Positions 26,176-36,414 of a DNA stretch of 36,438 nt are shown here, one piece after another. Numbering within the stretch: position 1 is the first letter of the stretch; each line of letters begins with the position of its first letter. The stretch is from an uncultured Alphaproteobacteria bacterium (GTDB lineage: Bacteria > Pseudomonadota > Alphaproteobacteria > Rhizobiales > TMED25). The stretch lies in the NCBI GenBank assembly GCA_938074435.1, contig CALJEH010000065.1, positions 1-36,438 of the forward strand, given 5' to 3'. The notes beneath the pieces are model-generated. The model was not told the origin of the DNA and made no database searches. It saw only the letters and a list, made by a program, of their open reading frames with translations. Position numbers and translations under genes: made by a program.

Positions 26176-27999
26176 TTATTTACTCCACCAAGTGAGTAAA
26201 TTGACATTGTATGCTGGCAAATTTTCATTAAATCCAAAAATATCCCACCTAGCAATTCTAAGTCCCTCTGAGTAATAATGAGGTATAACATAGTAATTCC
26301 ACTTAAGAACTCTATCTAATGCTTTCGTAGAAGCAATCAAATCTGCTCTAGTCTCAGAGTATATTATTTTATCAATCAGAACATCAACGGCTTCATTTTG
26401 TATACCAATAATATTTCTGCTGCCAGCTGAGGTTGCAGATTCAGATCCCCAATAATCCCTCTGTTCATTCCCTGGAGATAAGCTTTGAGGAAAGGTCGCC
26501 ACAACTAAATCAAAATCAAATTGATCGATTCTCTCCTGATATTGTGCGGTATCAACAAGTCTTATACTTGACTCAATACCAATTGATCTCAGGTTTGTTT
26601 GAAATTGACTGATTATCCTCTCCATATCCGGTTGTGAAATTAAAAACTCAATCACAAAAGGTTGTCCATCTGACTTATTGGTTAATTTTCCATCATTTAT
26701 ATCATAGCCTGCTTCTTTTAGAAGAATTTGTGCTGATTTGAGATTATTTCTAATATTTTGAGTTGTTCCCCCAACAGAGTTTTTGTACTCCTTATTAAAC
26801 ACATCATCTTGAACTAAATTACTAACTTCAAGCAATATTTCATTCTCCCTACCTTCTGGCAAAAAAACAGATTCTAGCTCAGAATTATCAAAGAAACTAT
26901 CAATCCTTTGATATTGATTATAAAACAAATTAGAGTTTAGCCATTCAAAATCAAATGCTAGATTTAATGCTTTTCTTACAGAAATATCCTTAAACTTATC
27001 TCTTCTTAGGTTCATGGCAAAAGCCTGCATCCCTTGAACATTACTTAGTTTAAATACTTCAAGTTTGACATCACCATCGTCCTTTGCAGTAAAATCATAC
27101 CCCGTAGCCCATCTTTTTGAGGAATTTTCGAATACAATATCTATTTCACTTGCTTTAAATGCCTCAAGCTGAACTTGTCTATCTCTAAAATACTCAAAAA
27201 CCAGCTCATCAAAGTTATGAAACCCCTTATTGACTGACAAATCTTTACCCCAATAATCTGTTACTCTTTGATATACAACGTTTTTATTAACATTTACTTC
27301 TTTAAACTTATATGCGCCTGAACCTAGTGGAAAATCTAGCGTAGTATCTCCAAACAAACGTCCATCACTCTCCCAATAGTGTTTAGGTAGGATTGGGAAT
27401 TGACCCGTAATTAATGGCAGCTCCCTATTTCCTGATATGTCAAAATTAAATCTTATTATTTTGTCTGATAAAACATCAATATCGACAACATTATTGTAAT
27501 AATACTTGTAATTTGGATTTATTTCTTTGAGTGTTTCAAGTGACCATTTAACATCTTGTGCGGTTATTCTCTGCCCATCATGCCATCTAGCATCATCTCT
27601 AATTTTAAATATCACGTATGAATAATCTTCAGGATGATATACGCCTTCAGCCAACAACCCATAATAAGAGAATGGCTCGTCATCAGAATTTTTTAATAGA
27701 CTATCGTATATGTAATAGCTACTCCCAATCGCTGGAACTCCCTTCATATTGAATGGGTTTAAGGTATCGAAAGAACCTATGGCTGCTTGAACAAGAGTCC
27801 CCCTTTTTGGTGCTTCAGGATTTACATAATCAAAATATTGAAAATCTTCACTGTATTTAAGATCATCGCCAAGTGTTAAACCATACATCCAACTTATATT
27901 TTCAGTCGTGATATGCTGGGAACTGTCGTCTGCATTTGCATATACAGATTGAGTTAGGAATGTAATTAAAAATGCTAAAATATTTAGTTTTTTAAACAT
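26176..27999 (-). CDS. yejA: Extracellular solute-binding protein family 5 (YejA-like)
   Basis: Signal peptide, FDTLNPFNMKG, DARWHDGQRITAQDVKWSLE; adjacent to yejBEF. Confidence 0.92.
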   Translation of the reverse strand: MFKKLNILAFLITFLTQSVYANADDSSQHITTENISWMYGLTLGDDLKYSEDFQYFDYVNPEAPKRGTLVQAAIGSFDTLNPFNMKGVPAIGSSYYIYDSLLKNSDDEPFSYYGLLAEGVYHPEDYSYVIFKIRDDARWHDGQRITAQDVKWSLETLKEINPNYKYYYNNVVDIDVLSDKIIRFNFDISGNRELPLITGQFPILPKHYWESDGRLFGDTTLDFPLGSGAYKFKEVNVNKNVVYQRVTDYWGKDLSVNKGFHNFDELVFEYFRDRQVQLEAFKASEIDIVFENSSKRWATGYDFTAKDDGDVKLEVFKLSNVQGMQAFAMNLRRDKFKDISVRKALNLAFDFEWLNSNLFYNQYQRIDSFFDNSELESVFLPEGRENEILLEVSNLVQDDVFNKEYKNSVGGTTQNIRNNLKSAQILLKEAGYDINDGKLTNKSDGQPFVIEFLISQPDMERIISQFQTNLRSIGIESSIRLVDTAQYQERIDQFDFDLVVATFPQSLSPGNEQRDYWGSESATSAGSRNIIGIQNEAVDVLIDKIIYSETRADLIASTKALDRVLKWNYYVIPHYYSEGLRIARWDIFGFNENLPAYNVNLLTWWSK

Positions 28000-28049
28000 A
28001 GGATAAATATAATTTATTATATTTCTAATGTCTAATTTAAAAGAATGTA

Positions 28050-28595
28050 TTATTCAATCTTAGATGTTGAGTCGGGAGATATATTATGAAGATAAGCAAT
28101 TAAATCGGCTCTATCTTCAGGTTTTCTAATACCTGCATAACCCATGATAGTTCCAGGTAACCATTTTTTTGGATTTTCAAGAAAATGAAATAAATTATCA
28201 AATGTCCAAGCCTCACTATTTGAACCTTTTTCAGCTAGAGCGCCTGAATAAGCAAATCCATCCACACTAGCCATTTGACGATCAACAATATTATAGAGAT
28301 TTGGTCCAATTTTGTTTGGAGCTCCTGCTTCATAATTATGGCATGAAACGCATTTTTTTGCTACTTTTTCTCCATTTTCAGCGCTTGCAAGAACAAGTAG
28401 TTCCATAACGTTTATCTCAACGATCTCAACTTCATCCATTAGTTGTTCAGCCTCAACTGGAACATCTACTATATATGCCTGTTGCTCAAGCTCATCCTCG
28501 TGATAGAAAAAATCTGCAACAATAGTTAGAACAAGAATAAATAAAGCAGTACCAAGTAAAGCTCCAACTATTTTATTTATTTCAAAACTATCCAT
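28050..28595 (-). CDS. Membrane-anchored c-type cytochrome (CycM/c552-like)
   Basis: N-terminal TM, CVSCH heme motif, axial Met in GTIMGYAGIRKPEDRADLIAYL. Start MDSFEINKIVGALL at 28595. Confidence 0.92.
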   Translation of the reverse strand: MDSFEINKIVGALLGTALFILVLTIVADFFYHEDELEQQAYIVDVPVEAEQLMDEVEIVEINVMELLVLASAENGEKVAKKCVSCHNYEAGAPNKIGPNLYNIVDRQMASVDGFAYSGALAEKGSNSEAWTFDNLFHFLENPKKWLPGTIMGYAGIRKPEDRADLIAYLHNISPDSTSKIE

Positions 28596-28724
28596 ATGAG
28601 TGCATCCAAATTCAATATTTTTATATATTAAATGGTTCTTTAAAACCACAAAAAAATTTACTAATATTCAATAATATTGATATTTAATATCATAAATTTT
28701 GTTAATGAATATAAATCAATTAAA

Positions 28725-29456
28725 ATGAACGATACGATTATTATTATACCTGCAAGAATTGGTTCTTCAAGACTACCAAGAAAACCCTTATTAAAAATTA
28801 ATGGAAGGGAGATGATACTTCATGTATGGGATAAAGCGAAAAAAACGAAGGCTGACAGAGTTGTGGTTGCAACAGACTCTCCAGAGATAGCAGAGGTTAT
28901 TAGCAAAGAGGGTGGCCAAGCAATTATTACAAGTACTACCCATCAAAGCGGCACTGATAGAATTTATGAGGCTCTTTATAAACTAGATAATGAAAAAAAA
29001 TACAAATATATAATAAACCTACAGGGCGATCTTCCTAACATCACATACAATATAATTAATCTTGGCATAGATAAAATTAGAAATACAAATGCTGATATCT
29101 TGACTTATTACAGAGAAATTGACGATAGAAATGAGGTTAACAATCCTAATATTGTTAAAATAGCAACACATAGAGATAAAAACAATGAACTGAATGCCCT
29201 CTACTTTTCACGGGCAGCCATTCCCTACGACGCTAATGTATTTTTTGAACACATTGGTATATATATTTATAAACGAAATGCATTAGATCAATTTGTGTCT
29301 ATGGATCCATCAACACTTGAAACTACAGAGAAATTGGAACAACTAAGGGCCTTGGAGGGATCAATGAAAATTAATCTACTTTTAGTAAAAGATAAAATCA
29401 TTAGCATTGATACAATAGATGATGTAGAAAGATTAAGTAATATTTCTGATAATTAG
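28725..29456 (+). CDS. kdsB: 3-deoxy-manno-octulosonate cytidylyltransferase
   Basis: IIIIPARIGSSRLPRKPL, LQGDLPNI, FSRAAIPYD. Start MNDTIIIIPAR at 28725. Confidence 0.95.
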   Translation: MNDTIIIIPARIGSSRLPRKPLLKINGREMILHVWDKAKKTKADRVVVATDSPEIAEVISKEGGQAIITSTTHQSGTDRIYEALYKLDNEKKYKYIINLQGDLPNITYNIINLGIDKIRNTNADILTYYREIDDRNEVNNPNIVKIATHRDKNNELNALYFSRAAIPYDANVFFEHIGIYIYKRNALDQFVSMDPSTLETTEKLEQLRALEGSMKINLLLVKDKIISIDTIDDVERLSNISDN

Positions 29457-29465
29457 GTATAAATA

Positions 29466-30329
29466 ATGAATAAAAAAATTGTTTTCCAAGGAGAGATGGG
29501 AGCGTATTCTCATATTGCTTGTCAAAAAAAATACCCTGATATGGAACCTATCCCAGCCGCAACTTTTGAGGATGCCTTTGCGAAAGTAAAAAATAAAGAA
29601 GTTAAGTATGCTATGATTCCAATCGAAAATTCTCTTGCTGGAAGAGTAGCAGATATCCATTATCTATTACCAACTTCAGATCTCTATATTGTTGATGAAT
29701 TTTTTCTTCCAATAGAACATCAATTAATTGTTGTTGATGGTGCTTCTGAAAAAACAATAAAAAATGTGATGAGCCATCGTCATGCATTAGGTCAATGCAG
29801 AGATATTATTTCAAAATTAAAACTTGATAAAATAGTTGCTGCAGATACTGCAGGTTCCGCAAAGATAATATCTGAAAACAATGATATAACCACTGCTGTA
29901 TTAGCAAGTGAACTTGCTGCAGATTTCTATGGATTAAAAATTTTAAAAAGGAATGTTGAAGACGCAAATCATAATACTACAAGATTTATAATATTATCAG
30001 CTGAACCTGATGACGCAGAACCAAATAAAAAACCTACAATTACTAGTATGGTATTTAGAGTTAGGAACGTTCCTGCAGCACTTTATAAAGCTATGGGTGG
30101 TTTTGCTACAAATAGTGTAAACTTAACAAAACTAGAGTCATATATTATTGGGGGTAGCTTTTCTGCAGCGCAGTTCTATGTTGATATTGAAGGACATCCC
30201 CACGATGAAAACGTAAGATTGGCCCTAGAAGAATTAGACTTCTTTTCAAGTGAATTAAGAATTCTTGGCGTTTATTATGCAAGTGATATGAGAAAAAAAA
30301 TAAACAACCAAGAAAACTTTCTAAAATAG
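29466..30329 (+). CDS. pheA: Prephenate dehydratase
   Basis: VFQGEMGAYSHIA, IPIENSLAGRV, NHNTTRFIIL, ACT-domain LTKLESYIIGGSFSAAQFYVDIEG. Confidence 0.95.
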   Translation: MNKKIVFQGEMGAYSHIACQKKYPDMEPIPAATFEDAFAKVKNKEVKYAMIPIENSLAGRVADIHYLLPTSDLYIVDEFFLPIEHQLIVVDGASEKTIKNVMSHRHALGQCRDIISKLKLDKIVAADTAGSAKIISENNDITTAVLASELAADFYGLKILKRNVEDANHNTTRFIILSAEPDDAEPNKKPTITSMVFRVRNVPAALYKAMGGFATNSVNLTKLESYIIGGSFSAAQFYVDIEGHPHDENVRLALEELDFFSSELRILGVYYASDMRKKINNQENFLK

Positions 30330-30400
30330 AAGCAGATAAGACAAGTATAAACAACAAGTATTAGTACCAATATCAAAATTCATTTGTTATACTTAATACC

Positions 30401-30495
30401 GAGAAGTTAGTATTGGACGTAATTGTCGCCAATCGGGTCAGGTCTGGAAGGAAGCAGCCCCAACGATTTTCTTACGGGTCAACAACTGACTTCTC
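30401..30495 (+). ncRNA. ffs: Signal recognition particle 4.5S RNA (small bacterial SRP)
   Basis: GGTCAGGTCTGGAAGGAAGCAGCCC core; ends GAGAAGTTAGT / ACTGACTTCTC pair over 11 bp with one G-U; immediately upstream of dnaX. Confidence 0.95.
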
Positions 30496-30507
30496 ACTTT
30501 ATTTTCA

Positions 30508-32076
30508 TTGAATACTGAGAAGAGTAAGTTGCCTAACACAGACTATAAAATTCTTGCAAGGAAATATAGGCCAAGTTCTTTTGCTGAACTTATTGGTCAA
30601 GATAGCATGGTTAGCACCATTTCAAACTCAATCCAATCAGGTAGAATCCATCATGCCTACCTATTCACGGGAATTAGGGGCATTGGTAAAACTACTACAG
30701 CTCGTATTCTGGCACGAACACTAAATTATACCTTGAATAGCAATGAATACACGCCTTCAATTCATTTAGATAAGATTGGATTGAACTGTGAGGCAATCAT
30801 AGAGTCTCGCCATCCTGATGTTTTTGAAATGGATGCAGCCTCAAATACCGGCATAGATCATGTACGTGAGATTATAAATTTCGCTCAAACAAAACCAACA
30901 ATGGCAAAGTATAAGATATTTATAATTGATGAAGTTCATATGTTATCAAAACAGGCATTTAATGGCTTATTGAAAATATTAGAAGAACCCCCCCAACATG
31001 TTATCTTTATATTTGCAACTACTGAAATTGAAAAAATCCCCATTACAATTTTATCAAGATGTCAAAAATTTAATTTAAAAAGAATTAATACTCCTATTAT
31101 GAGCGATTATCTCAGAGTTATTAGTGAAAAAGAGTCGATAAATATAGATAATGACAGTATCAATATCATTTGCGCATCTTCTGAAGGTTCAATGAGGGAT
31201 GCCCTATCCATTCTTGATCAAGCATCATCACTCTGTGATGGTAATATAACATCTGAGATGTTATATGAAATGCTCAACCTTAATGATGTTAATTTTGTAA
31301 TTAGCTTATTCGGGAAACTTATTGAGAGCAAATCAACTGAAATAACAGAGAAAATAAAACAAATATATGAAAATGGTTTTGAGCCCTTATCATTGGTAAG
31401 AGATTTATCAAAAATCACTCATATTGCTTCAATGATCAAACTCGGCATTTCAACACAAAGTGATGTTTTGTCCAGCGAACAACATTTAGAAATTAAATCA
31501 ATAATTAGTGATGTTGATATTTCAACACTCGTACACATGTGGCAAATATTGTTGAAAGGAAACACAGAAATAAAAAATTCCTTCGATCAAAGCATTTCAC
31601 TTGAAATGCTTTTGATAAAATTATGTTATTCAAATCAATTACCTCCTATAGAGGACATTATATCAAAAATTGAAAACAGAATGAGTGATAATGAAACTGA
31701 TGATAATGTGATTAAGTCAGAAACAAAAAAAAACAGCGAACTCACAGAGAATCCAATAGAGGAACTTATCATTCCTGAGTCTTATGAAGATATGAAATCA
31801 TTATTAATTGAAAATGACATGAGATTGATAACAGATATAGATAAGTTTGAAGTTATTGAATATAGGATTGGTCAAATAGATTTAACCTCAAATGATGAGA
31901 TTAACGAAGACATTATCAATTTATTACAAACAACACTTCAAAACCTTACAAATATCAAATGGGACATAAACTTTATTGGGAAGACCTCCCAAATAAATGG
32001 AGAAAGCTTAACTATAGAAAATATAAAAAAGCACTTTCCTGATGCTAAAATAATAAGTGAAGAAGATAATATTTAG
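30508..32076 (+). CDS. dnaX: DNA polymerase III subunit gamma/tau
   Basis: YKILARKYRPSSFAELIGQ, TGIRGIGKTTTARILAR, IIDEVHMLSKQAFNGLLKILEEPP. TTG start at 30508 (alternative TTG 30529). Confidence 0.95.
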   Translation: MNTEKSKLPNTDYKILARKYRPSSFAELIGQDSMVSTISNSIQSGRIHHAYLFTGIRGIGKTTTARILARTLNYTLNSNEYTPSIHLDKIGLNCEAIIESRHPDVFEMDAASNTGIDHVREIINFAQTKPTMAKYKIFIIDEVHMLSKQAFNGLLKILEEPPQHVIFIFATTEIEKIPITILSRCQKFNLKRINTPIMSDYLRVISEKESINIDNDSINIICASSEGSMRDALSILDQASSLCDGNITSEMLYEMLNLNDVNFVISLFGKLIESKSTEITEKIKQIYENGFEPLSLVRDLSKITHIASMIKLGISTQSDVLSSEQHLEIKSIISDVDISTLVHMWQILLKGNTEIKNSFDQSISLEMLLIKLCYSNQLPPIEDIISKIENRMSDNETDDNVIKSETKKNSELTENPIEELIIPESYEDMKSLLIENDMRLITDIDKFEVIEYRIGQIDLTSNDEINEDIINLLQTTLQNLTNIKWDINFIGKTSQINGESLTIENIKKHFPDAKIISEEDNI

Positions 32077-32088
32077 AAAGGATTAATA

Positions 32089-32409
32089 ATGGATTTTTCT
32101 GAAATTATGAAACAAGCAAATAAATTACAGGATAAAATGAAATCCGCGAAAGAAAATATTGAAAATATAGAATGTGAAGGTTCTTCGGGTGGTGGTCTTG
32201 TTAAAGTTATAGTCAATGGTAATGGAGAGCTAAAAAAAATTGACATTGATCCTAGTATTTTAGTTGCAAGTGAAAAAGAAATAGTTGAGGATCTCATAAT
32301 CGCAGCATTCAGTGATGCAAAAACAAAAATCAATTATGAGGTAGCAAAAAAAATGAAAGAAATAACTGGGGGGCTACCCCTTCCTCCTGGCTTCAATCTT
32401 GGTTTCTAA
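32089..32409 (+). CDS. YbaB/EbfC family nucleoid-associated protein
   Basis: MKQANKLQDKMK, GGGLVKVIVNGNGELKKIDIDP; between dnaX and recR. Confidence 0.95.
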   Translation: MDFSEIMKQANKLQDKMKSAKENIENIECEGSSGGGLVKVIVNGNGELKKIDIDPSILVASEKEIVEDLIIAAFSDAKTKINYEVAKKMKEITGGLPLPPGFNLGF

Positions 32410-32412
32410 ATA

Positions 32413-33018
32413 ATGTCTTCTAAAGAAATTAACGAGATAGATAATTTTATTCGTTTATTATCAAAACTACCTGGACTTGGTCCCAGATCTGGGAGGAGAG
32501 CTGCACTTGAGCTGATCAAAAGAAAAGAACAACTTCTTTTACCATTGAAAGATTCACTCATTGAGATTTATGAAAAAATAGTGCTTTGCCAAGTCTGTAA
32601 TAATATCGATCTGAAGTCTCCATGCTCGATATGCAGCAATCTAAATCGTAATGATAAGATTCTATGTGTTGTTGAAGAAGTAGCTGATTTGTGGGCAATT
32701 GAGAGAGCAGGAGCGATAAAAGGTTACTATCATATTCTAGGAGGTGTGCTTAATGCACTGGATGGAATAGGCCCTGAAGAGCTAAATATAAATAAATTAG
32801 CACATAGAATTGAAAATAATAATATTGAGGAAGTTATACTTGCGCTTAGTGCAACTATCGATGGTCAAACTACAATGCATTTTTTGAGTGATCTATTGAG
32901 TAAGTATAATATTAGAATTACAAAATTAGCACATGGTATTCCAATTGGTGGAGAACTTGATTATTTAGATGATGGAACACTCACACAAGCAATTTTATCT
33001 AGAACGGATGCTGACTAA
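32413..33018 (+). CDS. recR: Recombination protein RecR
   Basis: LSKLPGLGPRSGRRAALELIK, Cys4 CQVCNN..CSICSN, Toprim VVEEVADLWAIE, YHILGGVLNALDGIGPEEL. Confidence 0.96.
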   Translation: MSSKEINEIDNFIRLLSKLPGLGPRSGRRAALELIKRKEQLLLPLKDSLIEIYEKIVLCQVCNNIDLKSPCSICSNLNRNDKILCVVEEVADLWAIERAGAIKGYYHILGGVLNALDGIGPEELNINKLAHRIENNNIEEVILALSATIDGQTTMHFLSDLLSKYNIRITKLAHGIPIGGELDYLDDGTLTQAILSRTDAD

Positions 33019-34103
33019 TCTTTAGTTTTATCTTTATTGATTAAATTTTGATCGTTTGGTGCTTCTTCAATCAGATCAATTTTACGTCCGCTTGTTGCAA
33101 TTTTTTTTGATGAAACGATTATCTTTTCAATATCGTTATTGGCTAGATTAAAATGTTTTTGTAGGTCTTGTACCCTGTTAGTTAATCTGTCTACATCAAG
33201 TAAGATATTACCAACCTCACTTTTTATAATACCTAATTGCTTTTGCATTTGGGCATCACGTATTAATGTTTGAAGAGTTTGCACTGTTAACATTAGTGAA
33301 TTGGGAGAAACAATTGTGATTCCAGTCCTATATGCTTTTTGAATAATATCTCCAAAATTTTCATATAAATCCGCATAAATCGACTCAGATGGAATAAACA
33401 TAACCAATGGCTCTCTTACCTCTCCTGGAACTTTATATTTTTCAGCTATATCACTAACATGCCTCAAAACATCTATTTTTATCCTTGAACTAGCTTTTTT
33501 TATTTCTTCTGATGATTTTGCAGATCTCAGTTGATCAAAACTTTCTAGAGGAAATTTTGAATCAATTGCTATAACCTCATTTGAGTTTGGCATCCTAATT
33601 ATGCAATCAGGTCTTTTCCCATTTGTTAAAGTATGTTGAAATGAGAAGAGATTATTTGGCAATGCGTCCGCAATTATTGACTCCATTCTGCCCTGACCAA
33701 AGGCCCCTCTTTGTTGCTTATTAGATAAAATCCCTTGTAAATCAATTACATTATTTGATAAGTCAGTAATATTTTTTTGAGCATTATCAATGACTGCGAG
33801 TCTTTCAGATAATTTAGTCAAATCTGCGTGTGTTTTCTCACGACTTTCTTTTAATTCTTCTTGTACCTTCTGATTAATCTTATCTTTTACCTCATCTATG
33901 GAATTTCTTAATCTATCATGATTTCCATTAAATAAGTCCGCTAAAGATTTAATTTTCAAATCTAATTCATTATTTTGTTTCAACAACTGTGTAATTTCAT
34001 TAACTGAGACTCTGCTATTTTTTTTACTTTGAATCAGCAGTAAAAATATTAAAATTGTTGAAATTGCTAATATAATTAGAATTATTAATATGGTATCAGG
34101 CAT
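33015..34103 (-). CDS. rmuC: DNA recombination protein RmuC
   Basis: N-terminal TM + coiled coil, QRGAFGQGRMESIIADALP, RPDCIIRMP, IAIDSKFPLESF, VMFIPSESIYA. Confidence 0.93.
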   Translation of the reverse strand: MPDTILIILIILAISTILIFLLLIQSKKNSRVSVNEITQLLKQNNELDLKIKSLADLFNGNHDRLRNSIDEVKDKINQKVQEELKESREKTHADLTKLSERLAVIDNAQKNITDLSNNVIDLQGILSNKQQRGAFGQGRMESIIADALPNNLFSFQHTLTNGKRPDCIIRMPNSNEVIAIDSKFPLESFDQLRSAKSSEEIKKASSRIKIDVLRHVSDIAEKYKVPGEVREPLVMFIPSESIYADLYENFGDIIQKAYRTGITIVSPNSLMLTVQTLQTLIRDAQMQKQLGIIKSEVGNILLDVDRLTNRVQDLQKHFNLANNDIEKIIVSSKKIATSGRKIDLIEEAPNDQNLINKDKTKD

Positions 34104-34180
34104 TTTTTCTTAATTTGTAGATTGTACTATTTATTTTAATATGTTTTCAATTAAAATACTAATTTAATATAGAGTAATTT

Positions 34181-34693
34181 ATGATCCATCAAATTCTTAC
34201 AATTCCTAATAAAATACTTCGAGAGAGATCTGAAGAAGTTACAAATATAGATAGAAATATTATTAAAACTCTTGATGATATGGCAGAAACCATGTACGCA
34301 GCCCCAGGTATAGGACTTGCTGCAATTCAGGTAGGTATAAAAAAAAGACTGGTTGTGATTGATTGTGACTACAATCAAGAAACGAAAAAAAACCCCCATT
34401 ATTTTATTAACCCAGAAATTATTTGGAGATCTGAAGAAAAAAGCTCCTATAAAGAAGGATGCCTGTCTATTCCAGAATATTATGAGGAGATAGAAAGACC
34501 ATCTAAATGTAAAGTAAGGTTTTTAGACAAAAAAGGCACAACCAAAGAACTTGAATGTGAAGGAATTCTTGCAACATGTATACAACATGAAATAGATCAC
34601 CTAGATGGTAAATTATTCATAGATTATCTATCAAGGCTCAAAAAGTCTTCAATAGAAAAAAAATTTAAGAAAATAAATAACCGAAAAAATTAA
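34181..34693 (+). CDS. def: Peptide deformylase
   Basis: GIGLAAIQVG, EGCLSIP, QHEIDHLDG. Confidence 0.97.
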   Translation: MIHQILTIPNKILRERSEEVTNIDRNIIKTLDDMAETMYAAPGIGLAAIQVGIKKRLVVIDCDYNQETKKNPHYFINPEIIWRSEEKSSYKEGCLSIPEYYEEIERPSKCKVRFLDKKGTTKELECEGILATCIQHEIDHLDGKLFIDYLSRLKKSSIEKKFKKINNRKN

Positions 34694-34703
34694 AGTTTTT
34701 ACA

Positions 34704-35633
34704 ATGCGATTAGTTTATATGAGTTCGTCTGAATTTGGAGTTCCAGCTCTTAAGAGTCTTCTTTCCTCCCATCATGAAATTGCTGCAGTGTATACTCAGC
34801 CTCCAAAAAGATCAGGGCGTGGAATGAAATTCACTAAATCTCCAATTTACAAGATTGCAGAAGAGCATGAATTATTAATCAAAACCCCATACAATTTTAC
34901 AGATGAAGATGAAATTAGATCACTGAGCCAATTAAGCCCTGATATAGGGGTTGTTGTATCATATGGATTAATTATCCCTAAAAAGTTTCTATCTATTCCA
35001 AGATATGGTTTTCTCAATATTCACCCTTCACTTCTACCCCGGTGGAGAGGTGCAGCACCAATCCAAAGAGCCCTAATTGAAGGAGATAAGGTCACTGGAG
35101 TTAATATTATTAGGTTAGATGAAGGTCTTGATACAGGCGATATTTGCAAATATATCGAAACACCAATAAATATGGATGATAATTACGCCACACTTGCGGC
35201 AAGATTATCTGAAATTGGAGCGCAACTTCTTATAGATTCTCTAACAGAATTATCAAATGGAAGTATTAAATTTGTAAGGCAAAAAGAAAAAGGCATCACA
35301 TATGCAAAAAAAATCTTCAAAGAGGAAACTAAAATCAACTTTAATAAACCATGCAGGAATGTTTTGAATTTAATAAAAGGGCTTAGCCCATATCCTGGTG
35401 GGTGGTTTAGCTATATAGATGGAGAGAATAGTTTTAGAGTAAGAATTCTCGATGCGAGTGAAAATAACTTGTCTGGTTCACCTGGTGAAATATTGGATAG
35501 TAATCTAACGATTGCCTGCTCTGACAAATCAATTACCCCTATACTAGTTCAGAAGGAAGGCAAGAATCCAATCCAAATTGGAGAATTTCTACGTGGGACC
35601 AAAATTATTAAGGGAAGCATACTCAATCAATAG
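34704..35633 (+). CDS. fmt: Methionyl-tRNA formyltransferase
   Basis: NIHPSLLPRWRGAAPIQRALIEGDKVTGV, DEGLDTGDI. Confidence 0.97.
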   Translation: MRLVYMSSSEFGVPALKSLLSSHHEIAAVYTQPPKRSGRGMKFTKSPIYKIAEEHELLIKTPYNFTDEDEIRSLSQLSPDIGVVVSYGLIIPKKFLSIPRYGFLNIHPSLLPRWRGAAPIQRALIEGDKVTGVNIIRLDEGLDTGDICKYIETPINMDDNYATLAARLSEIGAQLLIDSLTELSNGSIKFVRQKEKGITYAKKIFKEETKINFNKPCRNVLNLIKGLSPYPGGWFSYIDGENSFRVRILDASENNLSGSPGEILDSNLTIACSDKSITPILVQKEGKNPIQIGEFLRGTKIIKGSILNQ

Positions 35634-35648
35634 CAACAATGACCATAA

Positions 35649-36392
35649 ATGAGATATAAACTACACATCGAGTATGATGGGACAAACTATTCCGGCTGGC
35701 AAAGACAGGAAAACTCATCATCAATTCAAGCTAACATTGAGCAAGCAATAGAAAAATTTTGTGGTATGAAAGTAACTGTAAATGGTGCCGGAAGAACTGA
35801 CTCTGGTGTACACGCTTCGGGACAAATAGCTCACTTCGACTTGGACGAGGAGAAAGATCTGAATACGATAATCCATGCTATAAATTTCTACCTAAAGTAT
35901 GAGAAAATTAGTATTTTAAATGTTGAAAAAGTTCCAGATAATTTTGATGCTAGATTCTCAGCAATAATGAGGTATTACAGATATAAAATTATAAATCGAC
36001 AAAGCCCTCTTACTTTCCATAGTAATACTCATGCACACATAAACCAAAGATTAGATATTTCATTAATGCAACAGGCTGCAGATTATTTTATTGGTAAGCA
36101 TGATTTTACTACATTTAGATCTGCAAGCTGCCAGTCTAAATCACCAGTCAAATCTATTGAAAATATTATAGTTAGTAAGGAAAAAGAAAAGATCTATGTT
36201 GATTTTATAGCCAAATCTTTTTTACATACTCAAGTAAGATCAATTATGGGCTGCATTATCAAAGTCGGAATGGGATCGTGGAATCTATCAATGATTCCTG
36301 AAATTATTGAAGCAAAAGACCGAACAAAATGTGCAATGCTTGCTCCATCTTGTGGTTTATATCTAAGAAAAATTGATTATGGTTCTATTTAA
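35649..36392 (+). CDS. truA: tRNA pseudouridine(38-40) synthase
   Basis: EYDGTNYSGWQRQ, GAGRTDSGVHASGQ, SFLHTQVRSIMGCIIKVG. Confidence 0.97.
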   Translation: MRYKLHIEYDGTNYSGWQRQENSSSIQANIEQAIEKFCGMKVTVNGAGRTDSGVHASGQIAHFDLDEEKDLNTIIHAINFYLKYEKISILNVEKVPDNFDARFSAIMRYYRYKIINRQSPLTFHSNTHAHINQRLDISLMQQAADYFIGKHDFTTFRSASCQSKSPVKSIENIIVSKEKEKIYVDFIAKSFLHTQVRSIMGCIIKVGMGSWNLSMIPEIIEAKDRTKCAMLAPSCGLYLRKIDYGSI

Positions 36393-36414
36393 ATAGTTAA
36401 GCAAATAGTTAAGC
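36391..36414. repeat. Two perfect tandem copies of a 12-mer
   Basis: AAATAGTTAAGC AAATAGTTAAGC at the truA stop/3' flank. Confidence 0.8.
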
